Part shown: piece by piece, positions 10,594 through 19,961 of the stretch
Layout of the letters: every line of letters begins with the position of its first letter
Numbering within the stretch: the stretch's first letter is position 1
NCBI GenBank assembly: GCA_031283575.1
Contig: JAITBL010000130.1
Coordinates: forward strand, 1-35,454
DNA from: Treponema sp.
Lineage (GTDB): Bacteria > Spirochaetota > Spirochaetia > Treponematales > Breznakiellaceae
Length of the DNA stretch: 35,454 nt
Direction of reading: 5' to 3'
The notes under the pieces: generated by a model
Databases searched by the model: none
Told to the model about the DNA's origin: nothing
What the model saw: the letters and a program-made list of their open reading frames with translations, nothing else
Program-made: the position numbers and the translations under genes

Positions 10594-11516
10594 AACTTCT
10601 CCTGCTTTACCTGATAACAACGGAATTTGCCCGCGGCCGAATTTTGTTCTTTCCCGAAAATATTGAGTATTCCCTGATCCAGGTTAACCGCGAGCGTGTT
10701 TGATACCACGAGGGAATTGGGAATGGCGGCTTTTCCTTCCAGGGCAATCGCTTTTTTTACCGTCTCGTTCTTTAAGCACTCCGCTTCGCTTTCGGAGTAC
10801 TGCACCGGCCCGGAATGCGCCGCAAGACGCAGTTTGATTTCGGAATTAAGGGGGTTTGAGATTTTATTGTAAAGAAAGATTTCGTTGATAATTTCGATTC
10901 CGGCAAAGACGGCCATACGCGCCGCGTTTCCCACCATAAAAGCGCCCAGAGCGCCGTCCCCCTCCCAGGACCAGAGCCTGCCCAGACGGGAGACGACCGA
11001 CCTGGTTACCAGCGTGCGCAGATCGCCATAGGCGCGGTTAATCAGCTCGCCCGGATTTTCCTTGACCAGAATTGAGTTCCCGGCAATGTCAAGGCGCAGC
11101 GTCACTATCTGCCTTTCATCGCCTTCGGACAGGCGGCCCCAGTTACGGCTTATCCGCTCGGCCTGGTTTTCAAAAAATTGTCCCGTGGTTTTGTCAAAGG
11201 TATAGCCCGCCTGGGTTATGTCGCCGATCACGTCGTCAAGGCCGCGCAAATCATAGCGGCGTCCCATATAGCCCTTGCTGTTGATTTGAATCAGGCGTTC
11301 GACAAAATCGATATAGCTGCCGTCCCGTATCAGATCGGTTACAATGCGGTTAGCCGCATCCTGGTTGGCGATGGGCTGTCCTTCATGGTAGCCGCTCTGT
11401 TTATAGATGTCATAGCGGGGGTTCACCATTTGGACGAAACGTATCATGTCGGCAACCGAAAGGGAGCTGTACAAACATTTACGGCAAAAGCGCGAAGAAA
11501 ATCCTTTGCTTTTCAT
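10590..11516 (-). CDS. Degenerate class III nucleotide-cyclase-homology protein (partner A)
   Basis: TLRLDIAGNSILV and GRLWSWEGDGALGAF retain the two metal-Asp positions of the cyclase fold; LRLAAHSGPVQYS follows; canonical VN…R motif not evident. Confidence 0.65.
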   Translation of the reverse strand: MKSKGFSSRFCRKCLYSSLSVADMIRFVQMVNPRYDIYKQSGYHEGQPIANQDAANRIVTDLIRDGSYIDFVERLIQINSKGYMGRRYDLRGLDDVIGDITQAGYTFDKTTGQFFENQAERISRNWGRLSEGDERQIVTLRLDIAGNSILVKENPGELINRAYGDLRTLVTRSVVSRLGRLWSWEGDGALGAFMVGNAARMAVFAGIEIINEIFLYNKISNPLNSEIKLRLAAHSGPVQYSESEAECLKNETVKKAIALEGKAAIPNSLVVSNTLAVNLDQGILNIFGKEQNSAAGKFRCYQVKQEKL

Positions 11517-11563
11517 ATCTGTGCAGTTTACTACAAATGATTTTTGATTTAAAGTAGCAGGCA

Positions 11564-12712
11564 ATGACTCCCCGTTCCGAAAGGCGGGCCCCTGGCTATC
11601 AAACCCCGCCGCGAATGAAGTGGGAAGCAACAGGGGCTTTGCCGCTGCTTACCGGCGTACTGCCCCCGCTGGCCGCCGTGGTAATTCTTGTTCTGGCGGC
11701 GCTGTTTTTTTCCGGCTGTTATACCGTCAAGCAGGGAACGATCCTGCTGGGGTATCTGGGCAGGGCGACGCCGCTGGAAGAACTGGCGCAAAACCCTGAT
11801 ACCGGCGACGAGGCGGAAAAAAACCGGCTTTTCGCCGCGCGGGCGCTGGATATACGGGCGTTTGCCATGGACGAGCTGGGTTTACAAAAGAGTAAAAACT
11901 ATACGCGGTATGTAAGTCTTGACCGCGATTACCTTGCCGTAGTGGTTTCGGCCTGCGCCGCCGATTCGTTTAGCACGCGGCTTTGGCATTACCCCGTGGT
12001 GGGCGCGCTTCCCTACAAGGGCTTTTTTGATCCTGCCGACGCCCGCAAGGAAGCGGCGCGTCTTTCGGCGGACGGTCTGGACGTATGGGTGCGCGGCGTG
12101 GACGCCTTCAGCACCCTGGGCTGGTTTAAAGATCCCCTCTATTCGTATATGCGGGAATACCCCGTGTACGCCCTTGCCGATCTGATCATTCACGAACTGC
12201 TCCACGCCACCGTTTTTATCAAGGGACAGCCGGCCTTTAACGAGCAGCTTGCCGAATATGCGGGCTCCGAGGGCGCGCGCCTCTACACGCTTTCACGTTT
12301 TGGCGAAAATTCCCCCGAATACCGCCGGCTCCTTTCCGGCAGGCACGACGCCGCGGCCTTTGCCGCTTTTCTCCGCGGCCTCAGCGCCGAGCTGGACGGC
12401 CTGTACGGCAAGACAACCCTTGACCGCGGCGCAAAGATCGCCGAAAAGGAGCGGATCATAAGCGCCGCCAAAACGCGCTTTGCCGCGGAATATGACGGGC
12501 GTTTTGAAAACGACGCCTACCGCTTTTTTTCAGACTTGCCGGTAAACAACGCCTATCTTGACCTTTACCGCCTCTATGAAGCGGATACTTTTTTTGCGGA
12601 CCTGGCGGCGGAAACCGGCGCCGGCCTTTCCGAGTTCATAGCCGCCGCCAAACTCGTTACCGGTAAAAATCCCCGGCAGGAGCTGCGCGAGCGCCTTGGA
12701 ATTGTACCTTAA
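11564..12712 (+). CDS. Predicted zinc aminopeptidase lipoprotein (COG4324-like)
   Basis: Lipobox-like AALFFSGC; zinc site DLIIHELLHATVFIKGQPAFNEQLAEYAGSEGARLY. True start may be internal. Confidence 0.82.
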   Translation: MTPRSERRAPGYQTPPRMKWEATGALPLLTGVLPPLAAVVILVLAALFFSGCYTVKQGTILLGYLGRATPLEELAQNPDTGDEAEKNRLFAARALDIRAFAMDELGLQKSKNYTRYVSLDRDYLAVVVSACAADSFSTRLWHYPVVGALPYKGFFDPADARKEAARLSADGLDVWVRGVDAFSTLGWFKDPLYSYMREYPVYALADLIIHELLHATVFIKGQPAFNEQLAEYAGSEGARLYTLSRFGENSPEYRRLLSGRHDAAAFAAFLRGLSAELDGLYGKTTLDRGAKIAEKERIISAAKTRFAAEYDGRFENDAYRFFSDLPVNNAYLDLYRLYEADTFFADLAAETGAGLSEFIAAAKLVTGKNPRQELRERLGIVP

Positions 12713-12754
12713 CTTTCGCGATAGACGCGGGTTATTCGAAAGTCTGGTTTAATA

Positions 12755-12774
12755 CCGCGCGGCTTGCCGCGCGG
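12755..12774. terminator. GC-rich hairpin downstream of the aminopeptidase gene
   Basis: ccgcgcggc tt gccgcgcgg, perfect 9-bp arms; no T-tract. Confidence 0.4.
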
Positions 12775-12799
12775 AGGCCCATTCGCCGGCACTTTCCGC

Positions 12800-12826
12800 T
12801 AAAGCATTTCCCCCAAATTCCGACAT
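12800..12826 (+). promoter_or_regulatory. Possible sigma-28-type flagellar promoter (TAAA-N15-tCCGAcAt)
   Basis: TAAA (12800-12803), 15 nt, TCCGACAT (12819-12826) versus consensus GCCGATAA; partial -10 match only. Confidence 0.3.
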
Positions 12827-13040
12827 TAAGAAAGAACCGTACTAAATGAAAACCGCGCCCGTTGGGCCTCCGGTGTTCGTGATGTCCGGGTATCCTCACC
12901 CTTCCGGGGACGGGTGGGTCGAGGGTTCAGCGTTTTGCCTGATAAAGCAGAACGCACAAGGCACAGGGCGTAAGTCCCATCAACTAAAGATCCTCGTTTG
13001 GGGGTCCGCAGTTATTACGTGTTTTACGGCAAGGATGCCG

Positions 13041-13076
13041 CGGTTTCCGGTCCGTCATAGGGACGGCAGGAAACCG
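13041..13076 (+). promoter_or_regulatory. Stem-loop in the flaB 5' leader immediately upstream of the Shine-Dalgarno
   Basis: CGGTTTCC (13041-13048)/GGAAACCG (13069-13076) enclosing CCGT (13052-13055)/ACGG (13063-13066); SD AAAGGAG follows at 13084-13090. Confidence 0.55.
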
Positions 13077-13099
13077 AAAATACCAAAGGAGTGTATTGT

Positions 13100-13960
13100 A
13101 TGATAATCAACCACAACCTCAGTGCAATGTTTGCCGACAGATCCCTCAAAGTTACCCAGGTCTCCCTGGACAATTACATGGAGAAACTGTCGAGCGGCTT
13201 GCGTATCAACCGCGCCGGTGATGATGCTTCTGGACTTGCTGTTTCCGAAAAGCTTCGCAGTCAGATCCGCGGCCTGAATCAGGCGTCAGTGAACGCCCAG
13301 AACGGTATTTCGTTTATTCAGGTAACGGAAGGGTATCTCCAGGAAACCCAGGACATCATGCAGCGCATGCGTGAGTTGGCGGTGCAGTCTTCGAACGGTA
13401 TTTATTCCGCCGAAGACCGGATGTACATCCAGGTCGAAGTTTCACAGCTTGTCGACGAAGTGGACCGGATTGCATCCCACGCCCAGTTCAACGGCATGAA
13501 TCTGCTGACCGGCCGTTTTGGCCGTCTTATCGGCGAAAATGTGGTTACCGCCTCTATGTGGCTCCATATCGGCGCCAACATGGATCAGCGGGAACAGGTT
13601 TATATCAACACCATGACAGCGAAGGCCCTTGGGGTCCGCAATGTCGGTGATGAATCGATTATTTCGCTGTCCAGCCCGGACAACGCCAACCGTGCCATTG
13701 GAACCCTTGATGAAGCGCTGAAGAAGATCAACAAACAAAGAGCTGATCTCGGCGCCTACCAGAACCGCCTGGAACACGCTGTCCGCGGCTTGGACATCGG
13801 AGCCGAAAATATGCAGGCTTCCGAATCCCGCATCCGCGATACCAACATGGCTAACGAGATGGTGTCCTTTGTGACTCACCAGATCCTCAACCAGGCCGGT
13901 ACCGCCATGCTTGCTCAGGCCAATCAGAAAGGACAGACTATTCTTCAGCTTTTGCAATAG
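13100..13960 (+). CDS. flaB: Flagellin (spirochaete periplasmic flagellar core filament)
   Basis: [63 protein letters not shown] … [38 protein letters not shown]. Confidence 0.98.
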   Translation: MIINHNLSAMFADRSLKVTQVSLDNYMEKLSSGLRINRAGDDASGLAVSEKLRSQIRGLNQASVNAQNGISFIQVTEGYLQETQDIMQRMRELAVQSSNGIYSAEDRMYIQVEVSQLVDEVDRIASHAQFNGMNLLTGRFGRLIGENVVTASMWLHIGANMDQREQVYINTMTAKALGVRNVGDESIISLSSPDNANRAIGTLDEALKKINKQRADLGAYQNRLEHAVRGLDIGAENMQASESRIRDTNMANEMVSFVTHQILNQAGTAMLAQANQKGQTILQLLQ

Positions 13961-13982
13961 CAAAAGACGTACTCGGGAAGGC

Positions 13983-14019
13983 GCCGTTCCGGTTACAGCC
14001 GGAACGGCTTCTTTTTTTT
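13983..14019 (+). terminator. Rho-independent terminator of flaB
   Basis: gccgttccgg (13983-13992) / ccggaacggc (13999-14008) followed by ttcttttttttc. Confidence 0.92.
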
Positions 14020-14038
14020 CGATGGCGTTCGTATCCGC

Positions 14039-14067
14039 TTGTTTTTATCGTTATCAGGGTGTATACT
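14039..14067 (+). promoter_or_regulatory. Possible sigma-70 promoter for the ddl-led operon
   Basis: TTGTTT (14039-14044), N17, TATACT (14062-14067), directly after the flaB terminator. Confidence 0.45.
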
Positions 14068-14113
14068 GAATAGGGTTGATTTTACGGCCCCGGCAACAAG
14101 GGGGTGTTGGATT

Positions 14114-15235
14114 TTGACAGGTCTAACTTATCATGCCGATAAAAAACCGCGCGTTTGTATTCTGTGCGGCGGTAAATCTCCGGAACATGAAGTTTCCCTT
14201 TGTTCAGCAATGAATGTGATAAAGGTTCTTGATCGGGGAAAATTCGATTATTTTCTGGTTGGAATTGATAAGTCCGGCAGGTGGTTTTACTGTCCAGGTG
14301 ATTTAGAGGGCAAATTTATTACCAATACCGATACTACGCTCAAACTTGATACCCCCTCGTTCCGGCAGGTAACGTTCACCGGTCCAACAGGCGGCGCGCT
14401 TGTCAATATAGAAAACGGCGAAACAGTAGACCATTGCGATGTTGTTTTTACGGTCCTGCATGGAATCAACGGCGAAGACGGTACGGTACAGGGTTTGTTG
14501 ACATTGGCGGGTGTGCCTTATACCGGCGGCGGTATACTTGGTTCCGCGCTGGGTATGGATAAGGATATGCAAAAGCGCGTACTGCGCGACGCGGGTATTC
14601 CTGTCACAAAAAGCATCACCCTGTATTCGTATGGCGCCATACCGGATTTTGAAACCGCCGCGGGGGAATTGGGCTGTCCCCTGATCAGTAAACCGGCCTG
14701 TTCCGGTTCGTCTATAGGGGTTCGTAAAATACAAAATAAAAGCGAATACGCGGACGCTGTACGCGAGGCTTTCTCTTACGCGCCAAAGATATTACTGGAA
14801 GAATTTATCAGGGGACGCGAAGTCGAGTGTTATGTGCTTGGGAATGAAAACCCGAAAGCTTTTTCCCCGGGCGAAGTTGATATGCGGGGCGATCTCTATT
14901 CTTATGAGGCAAAATATCAGCGGGCGGCAAGATGGGGTATTATCTATCCGGCAAAAACCGGTGAAAAAACAAAAGCAGAAATTATGCGGCTTGCGGAAAA
15001 AACTTTTACTGTTCTTGAAGGATCGGGATTTGCCAGGGTCGATTTTTTCTTAAAAGAGGATGATTCCATTTTGGTAAACGAAATAAACACCATTCCCGGA
15101 TTTACCTTCCTTCGTTCTTTCCCCAAAGAGTGGGAGGATGCGGGGTTTTCTTGCAGCAGTATTATCACCTGTATTATAGAACTGGCTGTTAACCGGTATA
15201 TTATGTATACAAAAATCAAGACTTGTTTTAAATGA
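14114..15235 (+). CDS. D-alanine--D-alanine ligase-like ATP-grasp protein
   Basis: CGGKSPEHEVSLCSA; HGINGEDGTVQGLLTLAGVPYTGGGILGSALGMDK; SKPACSGSSIGV; VNEINTIPGFT. TTG start with AAGGGGGTG SD inferred. Confidence 0.88.
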   Translation: MTGLTYHADKKPRVCILCGGKSPEHEVSLCSAMNVIKVLDRGKFDYFLVGIDKSGRWFYCPGDLEGKFITNTDTTLKLDTPSFRQVTFTGPTGGALVNIENGETVDHCDVVFTVLHGINGEDGTVQGLLTLAGVPYTGGGILGSALGMDKDMQKRVLRDAGIPVTKSITLYSYGAIPDFETAAGELGCPLISKPACSGSSIGVRKIQNKSEYADAVREAFSYAPKILLEEFIRGREVECYVLGNENPKAFSPGEVDMRGDLYSYEAKYQRAARWGIIYPAKTGEKTKAEIMRLAEKTFTVLEGSGFARVDFFLKEDDSILVNEINTIPGFTFLRSFPKEWEDAGFSCSSIITCIIELAVNRYIMYTKIKTCFK

Positions 15236-18015
15236 AACAGGGAGGCGGCGGGATAATTATGGGATCAAAAAGGTCTTATGTCATTTGGTTTATCATCTGC
15301 ACCGTGATCTGTGTAAGCACCGCTCTTGTGTGCGTATTCAACTGGAAACTGCTCAAACGGCCGGTATTCCAGAAGACCATTGAACTTGAATCGCCCCGTC
15401 TGGCAAAGTACCAGGCCGATGGAAATATTTACATCATTGACGCGGGTTTGTACCGTCTGATCTGTATGGCCCCGGACGGTAAAACAAAATGGACTGTTAC
15501 GACGGAACGCCTTGAGCAGTATGTCAAATTTATCGATCTTGCCGCCGATGAACGGGGAAATGTCTATGTATGCTGCAAAGAATTTGAAGGCGACGCTTAC
15601 CTGACCAAACGCGATTTTATCCGCCAGTACGACAGCAGGGGAAAATTTGTACGGGATATTTTGGTTGTCGATTATACCGATGACTCGGAAGACAGGCCGC
15701 ACGTTTTCCCCCAATTCAGTTCTTTTAATTATGACAATGGCGTTTTGTCTTTTATCCGTACGATGGAAAGCAAGGTAATTCTTTACCGTTTTGACACCTT
15801 TCGCAACGCGCTTGATCAAAAAGTATTTTATCCCGGAATGGGCGGTTATGCCGTTGCCCGTGTGGCAATGAAAGATTTTAATAATTTTGCCTACACAACC
15901 CGCAGTGGTGATATTTACGAAGTGGTAGACGGCGCTCCTTCTGCCCTGAGGGTTTCGTTTAACTGGACAGAAAAGGACGGCGGTATTATGCCGTGGTTTT
16001 TGCATTATGAAGGGGATAGTCTTATTTTTTGGGACATGGCAAGCGGGCAGCTGTTTCGTATCAACAGTAATAATCAACCCGTCCCCGTTCTGCCCGCTGA
16101 TTTTTTTGAATCGCTTTCCAGCAAGGGGCAGGCGCCGGGCTACGCTGTTTTTGGTTCCTACGGCGATTATTATGCCGGTGTATTTGGCGACTATGCGTGG
16201 TTTTATAACGCCAAAGAATTTGTAACATGGCCCAAAGGCCTGGAGCTGCCGCCAAGGGAGCGGATTTTTATCGCCACGGTGCAGGTTCTTTTTGCGGCGG
16301 CGGCTATTTCTTTTTTTGTCAGCTGTTTTATCCTTGTTGTCTTTATGTTTGACCGTTATGTGTCGTTATTTGTAAAGCAGACAGTAATAATTATTCCGAT
16401 TGTGATTATTGGTTTTTTTGTTTTATATCGAACTACGTTTGACGCCATGTCTGAACGTATTAAAACCCAGATTTTTCATGAACTTAGCATGGTGGCCAAT
16501 CTCGCCGCCAAACAGATCAGCGGCGATGATCTGGAAGAACTTACCAGCACTAAAGATTATCAAAGTGATGCCTATAAAAAACTTTCCACAGCCATGAAGG
16601 ATATAGTGGCTGATAACAAGGAAGTGTGGGGCAGATCATTTTATGCGGGAATCATGAAGGGCGTACGCGCCTGGCGCTGGATTTGTGTATCTGACGATGA
16701 ATTTAATCTGTTCCGCCCGACAGCTGTGGTCAATTTGAGCGATGAGGAATTGGATTTTTATAATGCGGGGGGCATTGATTCCGGCATTGCAGAAACAAAT
16801 GAAGGTTTATGGGCTTATGCCAGTAACGCCCTTTTTAAGAGTGATGGTGAAATAGCGGGATTTTTTGAAATCGGTATTGATTTGAACGGTTATGAAAAGA
16901 GCAATATAGAGCAAAGCAGAAAAACCGTAATTATTGCGGCGCTTGTTTGTGTCGTTATTCTTTTGGTTTTAATTGTCATACTGGCAATGATTATTAGGCA
17001 GCTTTCCACCGTGGCAAGCGTGTTGAAGAGAATCGGTTCGGGAGATTATTCCGCCCGTGTACATTATAAGGCCAGGGATGAACTGGGCACGGTAAGTTAC
17101 GGCTTTAACAGTATGGCGGCAGAACTCGAAAAACAGATAGGCCATATTACCGAAATAAACGCTTCGACAGTACGTTTTGTACCGGTTCAATTTATGGAAT
17201 ATTTAAAGGTGCCGGATATAACACAGCTAAAGCTGGGCGCAAGCGTTCAACATAATTTTACGATATTGTTTTTTGACATACGTTCTTTTTCGATTCATTC
17301 GGAGTTAATGAGCGTAAGCGAAACCTTTAAATTCATCAACAATATTCTGGGAGTTTCCGGCCCTGTTATACGAAAATACAACGGTTTTGTTGATAAATAC
17401 ATGGGTGACGCGGCAATGGCCCTGTTTCCCTTTGCCGTAGACGCGGTTAAAGCCGGTATCGAAATTTATCAGGAAGTCGTGCTTTCCGCGAACGCCAAAG
17501 TAAAGATGGGGCTGGACGGCGTTAATATAGGCGTCGGTCTCCATACGGGGCCTGTCTACCTTGGTATCATCGGCGAAAATGAGCGGCTTTCCGGCTCGGT
17601 CATTTCAAACAATGTAAATCTTGCTTCGCGTATAGAATCGCTTACCAAACAGGTAAAATCCGGCATGTTGATAACCAGCGCTACCTTTAACAGAATTCCG
17701 GACGAAGAACGTAATTTTAGCTACCGCTTTATTGGCATGATAAAAGTCGCCGGCGTCAACGAAATTACCGGTGTCTTTGACATACTGGACGCGCTGCCGA
17801 AAAAAGTACGTCAGCGGCGGCTTAAGACAAAGCTTGTGTTTGAATCGGGCGTCAGGCTGTATCATACCAAAAACTACAAAAAAGCCGAAGCGCGTTTTAT
17901 TAAAACCCTGGAAGCCGACCCTGACGATCTGTGCGCGTCAATTTGTCTTGAAGAAACCAGGGCGCGTATAAAAAATCCGGATCTTCCCAGTGTGTTTGTG
18001 TTTGACAGGAAATAG
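15232..18015 (+). CDS. Membrane sensor adenylate/guanylate cyclase: TM, beta-propeller/NHL-like ectodomain, TM, second extracytoplasmic sensor, TM, HAMP, class III cyclase, TPR-like tail
   Basis: NHL-like IRQYDSRGKFVRDILV; HAMP (LSTVASVLKRIGSGDYSARVHYKARDELGTVSYGFNSMAAELEKQ); cyclase FTILFFDIRSFSIHSE…FVDKYMGDAAMALF…VISNNVNLASRIE; tail YHTKNYKKAEARFIKTLEADPDD. Alternative start ATG 15259. Confidence 0.9.
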   Translation: MKQGGGGIIMGSKRSYVIWFIICTVICVSTALVCVFNWKLLKRPVFQKTIELESPRLAKYQADGNIYIIDAGLYRLICMAPDGKTKWTVTTERLEQYVKFIDLAADERGNVYVCCKEFEGDAYLTKRDFIRQYDSRGKFVRDILVVDYTDDSEDRPHVFPQFSSFNYDNGVLSFIRTMESKVILYRFDTFRNALDQKVFYPGMGGYAVARVAMKDFNNFAYTTRSGDIYEVVDGAPSALRVSFNWTEKDGGIMPWFLHYEGDSLIFWDMASGQLFRINSNNQPVPVLPADFFESLSSKGQAPGYAVFGSYGDYYAGVFGDYAWFYNAKEFVTWPKGLELPPRERIFIATVQVLFAAAAISFFVSCFILVVFMFDRYVSLFVKQTVIIIPIVIIGFFVLYRTTFDAMSERIKTQIFHELSMVANLAAKQISGDDLEELTSTKDYQSDAYKKLSTAMKDIVADNKEVWGRSFYAGIMKGVRAWRWICVSDDEFNLFRPTAVVNLSDEELDFYNAGGIDSGIAETNEGLWAYASNALFKSDGEIAGFFEIGIDLNGYEKSNIEQSRKTVIIAALVCVVILLVLIVILAMIIRQLSTVASVLKRIGSGDYSARVHYKARDELGTVSYGFNSMAAELEKQIGHITEINASTVRFVPVQFMEYLKVPDITQLKLGASVQHNFTILFFDIRSFSIHSELMSVSETFKFINNILGVSGPVIRKYNGFVDKYMGDAAMALFPFAVDAVKAGIEIYQEVVLSANAKVKMGLDGVNIGVGLHTGPVYLGIIGENERLSGSVISNNVNLASRIESLTKQVKSGMLITSATFNRIPDEERNFSYRFIGMIKVAGVNEITGVFDILDALPKKVRQRRLKTKLVFESGVRLYHTKNYKKAEARFIKTLEADPDDLCASICLEETRARIKNPDLPSVFVFDRK

Positions 18016-18023
18016 GACGGTAA

Positions 18024-18986
18024 ATGGGCGCCCGGTTTATCCTGAACGATTTACAGCAAAAAGCGTTTGATTACTTTGTGACGCGGGGCTTTTTACCGGT
18101 AGATAAAGACGCTTACCCCGTATTTAAGCGTTATGACGGCGGCGATAATCTTTTGGGAGAAATGACCGCCACCGTTGCCGTTATCTGGGGCTTTGAATAT
18201 TATGCCCTTTACAAAGTAATGGGCGGGTATTTATGCAGTCTGTGGTTTTTTCGTCATGATCCTGATTACTATTTTGAGGTGAACCGTCCTTCCCGTCCGG
18301 ATTGTTCCTTAAGCGATTTGATAAGCGCCTTGTATACCATGACACAGGAAGCGGGTTTATCCTGTCTGCGTATTTATTCGGTCAACGAAGAAAACCTGAA
18401 GGAGTTTCAGAACATACCCGGCTTTGATATAGAGACGGACTATTCCGGCGATCGCAGCGAATATTTTTATAAAGTAAAGGATTTAATGGAATTAACGGGG
18501 AGCGTTAATTTCTACAAACGCAAACGTCTTAAACGCTGTTTTTCCCTGGATAATATTTCAATTAAACCCATTACCGGCGAAAATATCAATCTTGTTCTGG
18601 GGGTACACGATAAATGGTGCGAACATCAGGATTGTGATTATTGCCGATCATTTGTCGGCTGCGAAAGAAAAGCCCTGGAGATCATGGTCTCTATCTATAA
18701 TGATAAAGAAAAAACGGGTCTTTTGCTTTACGAAGGCGATGTGCCGGCGGGGTATATTATTTGTGAACAAATCAATAAAAAAGTGTCTTATCTGTATCAG
18801 GGCAAGGCGGTTATTCAGGATTTTTTTATTTATCTTATTTATATGATGTATAAAGATTATCTGCCGGATGTGGAATACATGGATTTAAATGAAGATATGG
18901 GACACGAGGGGCTTAGAATGTTTAAAAGGCATTTAAGCGTTTACGAATTGTGGCGCAAATATCTTTTAACATACGGGAAACAATGA
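18024..18986 (+). CDS. DUF2156 / phosphatidylglycerol-lysyltransferase C-terminal-domain-like protein, paralog 1
   Basis: SEYFYKVKDLMELTGSVNFYKRKRLKRCF; WCEHQDCDYCRSFVGC; NEDMGHEGLRMFKRHLSVYELWRKYLLTY. Confidence 0.82.
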   Translation: MGARFILNDLQQKAFDYFVTRGFLPVDKDAYPVFKRYDGGDNLLGEMTATVAVIWGFEYYALYKVMGGYLCSLWFFRHDPDYYFEVNRPSRPDCSLSDLISALYTMTQEAGLSCLRIYSVNEENLKEFQNIPGFDIETDYSGDRSEYFYKVKDLMELTGSVNFYKRKRLKRCFSLDNISIKPITGENINLVLGVHDKWCEHQDCDYCRSFVGCERKALEIMVSIYNDKEKTGLLLYEGDVPAGYIICEQINKKVSYLYQGKAVIQDFFIYLIYMMYKDYLPDVEYMDLNEDMGHEGLRMFKRHLSVYELWRKYLLTYGKQ

Positions 18987-18989
18987 GCC

Positions 18990-19961
18990 ATGCGGTTAAA
19001 AACACGGGTAAATTTAAACGAGGCGCAGGAAAAAACATATTCTGTTTTAGCGCAGAATGGATTTGAACCCATGGAAGCGGGATCTTTTCCCTTTTTATAC
19101 GCTTACAGGGCGGATAATCAACTGCATGAACTTAGCGCAACAACCTGCGCCATCTGGGCGTTTGCCTACAGGGCGATATATAAAATGATACATTCCTGTT
19201 TGACAAGCGTTTGGTTTTACCGCGATGGAAAGGTGTTTTTCTATGTACACCGTCCCCAAAGTTCAGAATATTCCTTGCAGGAAATTGTTGACACTCTTTA
19301 TCGTTTGGCTATAGAGTCGGGGCTTGATTCATTGCAGCTATGGCCTGTCGAGGAGCGATTTTTGGATGACTATAAAGCTGTTGAAGGATATGATACGGAA
19401 TTTGAAAACAACGAGAATATGAGCGAGTATAAATACCGCATTCTTGATATAGTCAAATTGGAAGGCGGGGCCAATCAAAACAAGCGGACCATTTTAAAAA
19501 AATATTTTGACAGGGCAAACATTATTTCATTAAAAAAAAGTAATTTTGATATTTGCCTTGATATAGAAGAAGAGTGGTGTAAAACGGAAGACTGTGACAG
19601 TTGCTATTTTTATGGAAGCGGCTGTGCAAAAGACTCGCTGTTTCAAATGCTGACAATATTCGATGACAATATACACAGGGGATTGTTGGGATTTATTGAT
19701 GGTAAACCAGTGGCGTATTCAATCTGGGACAAGATTAAACCCGGGTATTATGTAACTTATTTTGCAAAATCCATAGTAAAGAATTTTACGACATACCTTT
19801 ATTATGTCATGGCAAAAGATCATATGCAGGATGGAATATTTTTGAATAATGGCCCCGATATGGGCAAAGAAGGCTTGAGGAATTTCAAGCGTCATTTGAG
19901 TACTTACGAACTCTGCGGCAAATATCTTTGTACTTTCAGGAAACAAGATGTCCAATGTTAA
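18990..19961 (+). CDS. DUF2156-like protein, paralog 2
   Basis: SEYKYRILDIVKLEGGANQNKRTILKKYF; WCKTEDCDSCYFYGSGC; NNGPDMGKEGLRNFKRHLSTYELCGKYLCTF. Confidence 0.82.
   Translation: MRLKTRVNLNEAQEKTYSVLAQNGFEPMEAGSFPFLYAYRADNQLHELSATTCAIWAFAYRAIYKMIHSCLTSVWFYRDGKVFFYVHRPQSSEYSLQEIVDTLYRLAIESGLDSLQLWPVEERFLDDYKAVEGYDTEFENNENMSEYKYRILDIVKLEGGANQNKRTILKKYFDRANIISLKKSNFDICLDIEEEWCKTEDCDSCYFYGSGCAKDSLFQMLTIFDDNIHRGLLGFIDGKPVAYSIWDKIKPGYYVTYFAKSIVKNFTTYLYYVMAKDHMQDGIFLNNGPDMGKEGLRNFKRHLSTYELCGKYLCTFRKQDVQC

Noticed and set aside
12930-12950. sigma-28 -10 element GCCTGATAA upstream of flaB
   Set aside because: One-base insertion relative to GCCGATAA and no TAAA at the right spacing; a weaker but better spaced candidate lies at 12800-12826.
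12846-13103. 85-aa ORF upstream of flaB
   Set aside because: No recognisable motifs, no SD, and lies in the probable flaB leader and promoter region.
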